Assembly (NCBI GenBank): GCA_045804965.1
Contig: JBJMMD010000022.1
Location: 124,001-188,000, forward strand
Direction of reading: 5' to 3'
Length of the DNA: 64,000 nucleotides
Origin: CAVTUU01 sp045804965
GTDB taxonomy: Bacteria > Chloroflexota > Chloroflexia > Thermomicrobiales > UBA6265
Shown: piece after piece, positions 59,080 to 64,000 of the stretch
How positions within the stretch are numbered: the stretch's first letter is position 1
Layout: each line of letters opens with the position of its first letter
Made by a program: the position numbers and the translations under genes
The notes under the pieces: generated by a model
Seen by the model: only the letters and a program-made list of their open reading frames with translations
Database searches by the model: none
Told to the model about the DNA's origin: nothing

Positions 59080-60003
59080 TTAGTTAGCGAGCTCGAGCGG
59101 GTAGCCGACGGTGGGCAGCGGAAGATCTTCGCCAAACCATTGCTTGAAATATGCTCGGTAGCGCTTTTGGTTGATGCCGACCATCGCCTCGTGGAAGGAG
59201 CTGTTGACAAAGTTCAACCAAATCTGATCGCCCGGCTTGACGGCGGCAGAGTAGGTCTGCGAATTGTAGCCGTCGGTGAACTTGTACTTGCCGGGCGTCG
59301 TGGACGCGAACCATTTACCGCTGGACAAATCGACCCCAGCCGCATCGGCTCGACCCGAGTCCATTGCGGCGATGGCGTCGGCGATCGATGGATACTGATC
59401 GACTTTCGCGTCGGGGACGACCGCCTTTGTCGAATCTTCGACGCCAACGTTTTGCAGAACGGCGATGGTGAGTCCTTTGCCCTGCATATCGGCGATGCTG
59501 TTGTACGGAGCGTCCGGAGGAAGCAGGAACGTCGTCGCTTCGCGGTAGTACGGGATGGTGAATTCGACCTGGGTCGCGCGGTTGACGGTCACCGTCATGA
59601 ATTGAATGGCGATGTCGATCTTGTCCGAAAGCAGGTTCGGGATGCGGGCATTGGCCTCCTGTACCACGAACTCGACTAAACCGCGGACCAACTCGTCGTC
59701 ATTTGCCTTTGGGTCCTCTTCGATCCCAAAGAGGCCGATCGCGAGCTCTTTGGCCATGTCGATGTCCATGCCAACGAGCTTGCCATTCTCATCCTCGAAG
59801 TGCCAGGGCGGATTGGTCGCGCCGGTGCCGACGATGACCTTGCCCCGGTCCTGGACCTTCTTGAGAATGCTGTCGTTGACGCTGTCAACCGCCAGCACGT
59901 TGTTGCGCGTGGCGAGGCCCACGCCAATGGCGCCAGAAAGTGCCGCCCCCGTCCGAATCAGTCCTCGTCGACTACTCAATCCAGGTTCACGACGCTCGTT
60001 CAT
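59080..60003 (-). CDS. Polar amino acid ABC transporter substrate-binding protein
   Basis: 307 residues with a Tat-type signal (SSRRGLIRTGAALSGAIG). The family 3 solute-binding fold follows: KVQDRGKVIVGTGATNPPWH, GKLVGMDIDMAKELAIGLFG, FMTVTVNRATQVEFTIPYYR near 145, and AAMDSGRADAAGVDLSSGKW near 220. The ligand is a polar amino acid or similar small molecule; a specific one cannot be assigned. It is the first gene of the operon, with its promoter in 60004-60281. Confidence 0.92.
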   Translation of the reverse strand: MNERREPGLSSRRGLIRTGAALSGAIGVGLATRNNVLAVDSVNDSILKKVQDRGKVIVGTGATNPPWHFEDENGKLVGMDIDMAKELAIGLFGIEEDPKANDDELVRGLVEFVVQEANARIPNLLSDKIDIAIQFMTVTVNRATQVEFTIPYYREATTFLLPPDAPYNSIADMQGKGLTIAVLQNVGVEDSTKAVVPDAKVDQYPSIADAIAAMDSGRADAAGVDLSSGKWFASTTPGKYKFTDGYNSQTYSAAVKPGDQIWLNFVNSSFHEAMVGINQKRYRAYFKQWFGEDLPLPTVGYPLELAN

Positions 60004-60281
60004 GGTGCACCCCTATCGCATTGCCTCACAGCCTCCCGGCGGCCAGATTGCCGGCGGGGCCCGGACAGCCCGGGGATTGTTCCTCGCACCTCAGCTTAGA
60101 GTGCTTCAATGTCGGTCGATCTGCTCGTCAACCGAGCGCCCACCGAAGTAATCCGGATGAAGTGCGTATCCGTTTAGGATCGTGCGTCATCCTATTAATG
60201 AGTCGTTAAGCTGTCAACGGCCCTGCCAATCCTCACGTCGGCCTGGTCGCAATAATGGGGCCGGTCTTGGGATCTTAGTCT

Positions 60282-60536
60282 TTAGCAGCCGCGATCGACG
60301 CCGACTTCCCTCGCCGCCACCGCCACATCCCCGATCATGTGCAGAGCTTCGGCGATGATGAGCACCCCACTTAAGAGTCGAATTCGAAGGCCTCTCGAAG
60401 CAGCATTGCCAATTGCAGATTGAGCAAGATCGATTGGCAGCTCAACGAGATGGACGGATCGCGGTGCAGCGTCGACTCCGAGATCTTGAATACTGATGCA
60501 GCGTTCACTTGGCGGAGATGACAGCTCGCTCGACAT
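60282..60536 (-). CDS. Possible small hypothetical protein
   Basis: 84 residues from the ATG at 60536; no good ribosome site is seen, so the call is weak. Its sequence is protein-like (VHLVELPIDLAQSAIGNAAS, then RIRLLSGVLIIAEALHMIGD) with helical, partly hydrophobic character, and codon use agrees with the surroundings. It sits between the binding protein promoter and the zinc ribbon gene. No family was recognised. Confidence 0.35.
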   Translation of the reverse strand: MSSELSSPPSERCISIQDLGVDAAPRSVHLVELPIDLAQSAIGNAASRGLRIRLLSGVLIIAEALHMIGDVAVAAREVGVDRGC

Positions 60537-60630
60537 GCGTTGAAGGGAAAGGGCTGTCTTCAGTCGAGATCCCACGAGCCGCGATTCACCGTTACCCTGG
60601 AGAGCAAAGGGCTCCCGCCCGCAGAATCCG

Positions 60631-60882
60631 CTAGTGGTCCTCGCTCGGTATTCGGTGGCGACCACGCCGCGGGGCATGCGCATGACTGTATCCGTCGTGG
60701 TTGTGCCACACGGGGCGGACATCGCGCGGGTCGGCTTTGAACAGCAATTTGGGGACGGTGAAGACGCGCCGGCTTTCGGCTGCGCAGACGGGGCAGAGCG
60801 CGACGTTCGAAGCCTCCGTCATCGCGCGTTCCTCTTCGAAGCACGTGCCGCATTCGGGGCACGCGAAGTCGTATTTCGGCAT
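60631..60882 (-). CDS. FmdB-type zinc ribbon protein
   Basis: 83 residues from the ATG at 60882 with AAGGAT just upstream. The putative zinc ribbon is MPKYDFACPECGTCFEEERA near 1-20 and ALCPVCAAESRRVFTVPKLL near 28-47: two CxxC pairs. The remainder is a basic, His-rich tail (HNHDGYSHAHAPRRGRHR). Family members are small regulators or chaperone-like proteins of unclear function. It lies 24 bases downstream of the Fur/Zur gene, so they share a transcript. A broken relative of its tail is at 52526-52599. Confidence 0.8.
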   Translation of the reverse strand: MPKYDFACPECGTCFEEERAMTEASNVALCPVCAAESRRVFTVPKLLFKADPRDVRPVWHNHDGYSHAHAPRRGRHRIPSEDH

Positions 60883-60905
60883 CCGGATCCTTGCCAGGGA
60901 CGAGA

Positions 60906-61391
60906 TTAACGAAGCTCGGCCGGCGTGTGTCGCTGCTCGGCGCAACATGAACACAGGCCGAACACCGCGAGGTGGTCGATCGCGGGATAGAAACGGTAGC
61001 GGGTTTGGACGGCGGCGCGCAGCGGCGCAATGAGCTCATCGTCCAGCTCAATCATCTGCCCGCAGTTCTGACACACCAAATGATGGTGACGTGCCTCGCC
61101 CAGTAGCTCGAAATGGCGGACGCCCCCGCCGAGATCGGTTTCACTCACCAGGCCGATATCGCGGAAGAGCTCAAGCGTGCGGTAGACCGTGGAGCGATTG
61201 AGCGCGGGCACAAGCATTTCGACTCGCGAATAGACCTCGTCCGCGGTGAGGTGCTCGCCTGGGTGGGTGAACGCGGCCAGGATCATCATCCGCTGCGGGG
61301 TCACCCGTTGCCCGGCGGCGCGCAGCGCTGCAGCCGCTTGGGAGGGGGTGACCGATTGGCCGGGGACCTGGCCGGATTTCGTTTCTGACAT
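60906..61391 (-). CDS. Fur family metal-dependent repressor, probably Zur
   Basis: 161 residues from the ATG at 61391; a longer start at 61409 is less likely. The winged helix is RAAGQRVTPQRMMILAAFTH near 25, with LNRSTVYRTLELFRDIGLVS near 65. The metal site region has GEARHHHLVCQNCGQMIEL (His cluster and CxxC), and the second Cys pair is in GLCSCCAEQRH at the end. Fur-family repressors block transcription when loaded with metal. The gene is divergent from a ZnuA-type importer operon, so zinc is the likely signal, though manganese or iron is not excluded. Confidence 0.88.
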   Translation of the reverse strand: MSETKSGQVPGQSVTPSQAAAALRAAGQRVTPQRMMILAAFTHPGEHLTADEVYSRVEMLVPALNRSTVYRTLELFRDIGLVSETDLGGGVRHFELLGEARHHHLVCQNCGQMIELDDELIAPLRAAVQTRYRFYPAIDHLAVFGLCSCCAEQRHTPAELR

Positions 61392-61490
61392 CGCGAGTTT
61401 AGCCTGCACGCTTCCCCGCGCGCCGTGATCAGTAGGGCCTCGATCTCACACTGATCTGTCGCGCGCGTTCCAAAATGGTAACACGCGACC

Positions 61491-61519
61491 TTGACGCAGC
61501 ACGGTAAGGAGGATAGCAT
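61491..61519 (+). promoter_or_regulatory. Sigma-70-like promoter candidate of the metal importer operon
   Basis: TTGACG at 61491-61496 and TAGCAT at 61514-61519 are separated by 17 bases, a normal spacing. It points toward the metal-binding protein gene. Transcription would start near 61525. Confidence 0.45.
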
Positions 61520-61524
61520 CGGCC

Positions 61525-61566
61525 ATGTTGTTGCAAACAGTTGCAACTGCATGGGGTTTCCGTTAG
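61525..61566 (+). other. Possible 13-residue leader reading frame
   Basis: ATG at 61525 preceded by AGGAGG (61507-61512) at 12-base spacing, encoding MLLQTVATAWGFR and ending at TAG 61564-61566, two bases before the ATG of the binding protein gene. If translated, it would couple translation to that gene, which lacks its own clear ribosome site. It conflicts with the promoter above, since the AGGAGG would not be in a transcript starting at 61525, so only one of the two readings can hold for a given transcript. Confidence 0.35.
61531..61546. promoter_or_regulatory. TTGCAA-N4-TTGCAA element, candidate metal-repressor operator
   Basis: TTGCAA at 61531-61536 and at 61541-61546, both palindromic, separated by ACAG. 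It lies just after the predicted promoter and before the binding protein start, a position suited to repression by the adjacent Fur/Zur protein. It does not match the standard Fur consensus; the assignment is by position only. Confidence 0.45.
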
Positions 61567-61568
61567 CG

Positions 61569-62642
61569 ATGTTCCGGAGCCCGATCCGTGTGGACGAACC
61601 GAGATTGAACCGACGATCGTTCCTGGTGGCCAGTGGCAGTGCCGCGCTCGTTGCCGCCTTCAACCGCAGCCCGTTTCGCTCCGCAGCGCAGGGCACGCCG
61701 CCGTCCCCAACGAGCTCGATTGGGTGGAGCGATGACCTCGGTGAGGACAACGGCAAGCTCAATGTCGCCACCACCGTCGCCCCAATCAGCTCGATCGTCC
61801 GCAACGTCGGCGGCACCCGAATCAACCTCCACGGCATCATTCCCGACGGCACCGATTCCCACACGTTCGAGCCCGCGCCGTCCGATGCCAAGGTCCTCTC
61901 CCATGCCGATCTCATCCTCGTCAACGGGCTGCACCTCGAAGACCCCACGATCGATCTCGCGAACGCGAACCTGAAAGACGGTGCCGAGATCTACCGGCTT
62001 GGGGACAACACGATCACGGAAGATCAATACGCCTACGACTTCTCATTTCCGAAAGACGAGGGCAAGCCGAACCCGCATCTCTGGATGAACGTGCCCTTCG
62101 CCGCGAAATACGCTGAGCTGACCCAGACCATGCTGAGCGAACGCGATGCGGCCAACGCCGCCTCCTACCAGGGAAACTACGACCGCTACAGCGCAGTGCT
62201 GCAGCAGCTCGACCAGGGGATCATGACCGCGGTCCAAACGATCCCCGCGCCGAATCGCAAGCTGCTCACCTATCACGACTCCTTCGCCTATTTCGCCCAG
62301 CGCTACGGCATGACCGTGATCGGCGCCGTCCAGCCCTCCGATTTCTCCGAACCGTCGCCGAAGGAAGTTGCAGCATTGATCGACCAGATCAAGCAGGAGC
62401 AGGTGCCGGCGGTGTTCGGGTCGGAGGTGTTTCCCAGCACGGTGTTGGCGCAGATCGCGAAGGAATCGGGCGCAGCCTACATCGACAAGCTGCGCGACGA
62501 CGAGCCGCCGGGCGACCCCGGCACCCCGGAGCATACCTACGTGGGACTGATGCTCAACGACATGAAGCTGATGATCCCGGCGCTCGGCGGCAACGTCGAT
62601 GCCCTGGCAAGCATTCAACCGTACGACACCTATCAACCGTAA
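61569..62642 (+). CDS. znuA: Metal ABC transporter substrate-binding protein (ZnuA-like)
   Basis: 357 residues from the ATG at 61569; the frame is open to 61491, but an ATG there is absent and the leader sequence suits the later start. A Tat-like signal is NRRSFLVASGSAALVAAFNR. Metal-ligand motifs: His in IPDGTDSHTFEPAPSDAKV near 95, His in NPHLWMNVPF near 173, His in LTYHDSFAYFAQRYG near 235 and Glu or Asp in FGSEVFPST near 278. This is the cluster 9 (zinc/manganese) arrangement. The divergent Zur-like gene and downstream ATPase and permease genes support zinc uptake. Confidence 0.9.
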   Translation: MFRSPIRVDEPRLNRRSFLVASGSAALVAAFNRSPFRSAAQGTPPSPTSSIGWSDDLGEDNGKLNVATTVAPISSIVRNVGGTRINLHGIIPDGTDSHTFEPAPSDAKVLSHADLILVNGLHLEDPTIDLANANLKDGAEIYRLGDNTITEDQYAYDFSFPKDEGKPNPHLWMNVPFAAKYAELTQTMLSERDAANAASYQGNYDRYSAVLQQLDQGIMTAVQTIPAPNRKLLTYHDSFAYFAQRYGMTVIGAVQPSDFSEPSPKEVAALIDQIKQEQVPAVFGSEVFPSTVLAQIAKESGAAYIDKLRDDEPPGDPGTPEHTYVGLMLNDMKLMIPALGGNVDALASIQPYDTYQP

Positions 62643-62687
62643 CTACCCTATACGGCCGATCGCCGGCAACTGATCACGGATAGACCA

Positions 62688-63551
62688 ATGGCGCATCACG
62701 CAATCGAACTCCACCAAGTAACCTGCGGCTACAGCGCCTCGCCGGTGCTGCGCGATGTCTCGTTGCGCGTGCCGCCTGGGCAGTTCGTGTGCATGATCGG
62801 TCCCAGCGGCGCGGGCAAAACGACGCTGTTGCGGGCGATGCTCGGCTTGACGCCGTGGGTGCGCGGTCACGTAATCGTCGACGGCCGCGTCGTACGCGCG
62901 GGCTCGTCGCCCGCGGGCGTCGGCTACGTCCCCCAGGTCGAGACCGTCGATTGGCACTTCCCGGTGACCGTGGAAAACGTCGTGCTCATGGGCAAGATCA
63001 GCCAACGCCGCCTCCTGCCCTGGGCGAGCAAGCGCGACCGGCGCGACGTCGCCGCCACGCTCGAGCGGCTCGGCATCGGCGAGCTCGGCAGTCGCCACAT
63101 CCGCGATCTCTCCGGCGGTCAGCAGCAGCGAACCTTCCTGGCGCGGGCGCTGATCGGCAAACCGCGACTACTCTTCCTCGACGAACCGACAGCGAGCGTC
63201 GACATCAAGACCCGCGACGACATTCTCCACCTGCTCGTCGATCTCAACCGCGAGGACATCACGATCGTGATGACGACACACGAGCTGAACACCGTCGCCG
63301 CGCACCTGCCGTGGGTCGTCTGCATCAACGGCGGCGTCATCGCCCAGGGCGCGCCGGACAAGATCTTCACCGGCCCGATTCTGAGCCGCACCTTCAACAC
63401 CGAAATGCGCGTTGTGCGCGAAGAGCAGACGGGCACGATTCTGGTTGCCGAAGCCGGCAGTCACGGCCCGTTCTCCGGTCTGCGCCCGGTCGTCCCTCGT
63501 GACCAGGCGCGGCTCGCCGCGGCGAACGAAGCGAGAGCAAGCCGCCCATGA
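62688..63551 (+). CDS. znuC: Metal ABC transporter ATP-binding protein (ZnuC-like)
   Basis: 287 residues from the ATG at 62688. Walker A is GPSGAGKTTLLRAMLGLTP near residue 42, the Q-loop region is GYVPQVETVDWHFPVTVENV, the signature is LSGGQQQRTFLARAL and Walker B is LLFLDEPTASVDIKT. The VPQ and DWHFP forms are common in zinc and manganese importer ATPases. A ~50-residue C-terminal extension follows. Its stop overlaps the permease ATG by 4 bases. It couples ATP hydrolysis to metal import by the adjacent proteins. Confidence 0.93.
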   Translation: MAHHAIELHQVTCGYSASPVLRDVSLRVPPGQFVCMIGPSGAGKTTLLRAMLGLTPWVRGHVIVDGRVVRAGSSPAGVGYVPQVETVDWHFPVTVENVVLMGKISQRRLLPWASKRDRRDVAATLERLGIGELGSRHIRDLSGGQQQRTFLARALIGKPRLLFLDEPTASVDIKTRDDILHLLVDLNREDITIVMTTHELNTVAAHLPWVVCINGGVIAQGAPDKIFTGPILSRTFNTEMRVVREEQTGTILVAEAGSHGPFSGLRPVVPRDQARLAAANEARASRP

Positions 63552-64000
63552 CTTTCTTCACCGAGCCGTTCCAGTACGAATTCTTCCGTCACGGGCTGAT
63601 CGCCGCGACCATGATCGGCGCGCTCTGCGGGATGATGGGCGTCTTCATCGTGCTCCGCCGGATGAGCTACATCGGGCACGGCCTGTCGCATTCGGTCTTC
63701 GGCGGTGCGGTCGTCAGTTACCTCATCGGTTGGAACTTCTACCTCGGCGCCGGTCTCTGGGGCTTTCTCTCCGCGATCCTGATCAATGCCACCGCCCGCC
63801 GCCGGAAGATCGGCGCCGACGCCGCGATCGGCATCGTCACCACCGCCTCCTTCGCCCTCGGTGTCGCCCTGATCAGCAAAACCCGTAAATTCACGCGGAA
63901 CTTCGAAGCCGCGCTCTTCGGCAACATCCTCGGCGTCACCATGCGCGACCTCTGGGTCATCGCCGCCGTCACGCTCGTCGTCAGCCTGGCGATCTTCTTC
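63548..64000 (+). CDS. znuB: Metal ABC transporter permease (ZnuB-like), start only
   Basis: The ATG at 63548 overlaps the ATPase stop by 4 bases; 151 codons are present and the gene runs off the right edge. Membrane spans: HGLIAATMIGALCGMMGVFI near 15-35, then YIGHGLSHSVFGGAVVSYLI and LWGFLSAILINATARRRKIG. The loop ADAAIGIVTTASFALGVALI matches the ABC-3 family, and TRNFEAALFGNILGVT follows. This completes the binding protein, ATPase and permease set of one metal importer. Confidence 0.92.
   Translation, partial: MTFFTEPFQYEFFRHGLIAATMIGALCGMMGVFIVLRRMSYIGHGLSHSVFGGAVVSYLIGWNFYLGAGLWGFLSAILINATARRRKIGADAAIGIVTTASFALGVALISKTRKFTRNFEAALFGNILGVTMRDLWVIAAVTLVVSLAIFF

Noticed and set aside
1..64000. 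tRNA, rRNA or CRISPR features
   Set aside because: I looked for T-loop strings with matching stems and for regularly spaced direct repeats; none was convincing. The short dispersed repeats are not regularly spaced.

Overview
This is a GC-rich bacterial chromosome segment, densely packed with genes on both strands. The content fits a heterotrophic soil-type bacterium of the Chloroflexota (Thermomicrobia-like). Pointers are many Tat-type or lipoprotein-type secreted proteins, AfsR/SARP-like regulators, an F420-type LLM oxidoreductase, GH15, GH4 and GH3 enzymes, DHA2-type exporters and ABC importers with Tat-exported binding proteins. The taxonomic call is inference: there is no rRNA, tRNA or ribosomal protein gene in the window. 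I saw no phage, insertion sequence with transposase, or CRISPR array.

Layout. 1-8.9 kb: end of a SARP/BTAD regulator, a SnoaL-like protein, an ECF sigma factor with a membrane partner, an MFS transporter next to an exported NagZ-like GH3 enzyme, secreted proteins, and a homocysteine S-methyltransferase-like enzyme. 8.9-10 kb: two tandem DUF4279-like genes plus a decayed third copy. 10.5-16.4 kb: a complete carbohydrate or glycerol-phosphate type ABC import operon (binding protein, two permeases, ATPase) ending in a PHP-family phosphoesterase. 16.6-25.3 kb: small protein, LLM oxidoreductase, nucleotidyltransferase, GH4 glycosidase, methyltransferases, GNAT, a broken ArsR gene and a DHA2 exporter. 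25.6-34.9 kb: SRPBCC protein, GH15 enzyme, a large XRE-NB-ARC-TPR regulator, a CPA1 antiporter and two paralogous VOC proteins. 35-40.5 kb: BNR propeller, MetE-like enzyme coupled to a VOC protein, secreted protein, Tyr phosphatase and C39-like protein. 40.9-47 kb: co-directional run of a membrane molybdopterin oxidoreductase, a fused epimerase/GT2, a GT39-like membrane glycosyltransferase and a DUF2064 protein. 47.2-51 kb: a translationally coupled ketosynthase, cyclase, flavin reductase and methyltransferase operon. 51-56.6 kb: metallophosphoesterase, then four plus-strand genes of mostly unknown function. 56.7-60 kb: polar amino acid ABC importer. 60.6-64 kb: zinc ribbon protein and Fur/Zur repressor divergent from a znuABC-type metal importer that runs off the window.

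Intergenic DNA is not empty. At least three families of short palindromic or terminal-inverted repeats recur in the gaps. One copy appears to have removed the start of an ArsR gene, and another abuts a truncated gene start next to the antiporter. Both binding-protein-dependent ABC operons carry a long perfect hairpin just after the binding-protein gene. Other regulatory candidates are three direct 11-bp repeats of the PHO-box/SARP layout at 28.5 kb, a palindrome upstream of the antiporter, and a TTGCAA-N4-TTGCAA element with a short leader reading frame in front of the metal-binding protein gene.

The best candidates for undescribed biology are the ketosynthase operon (47.2-51 kb) and the four-gene hypothetical cluster (53-56.6 kb), in which two proteins share a YRILRT-type motif.
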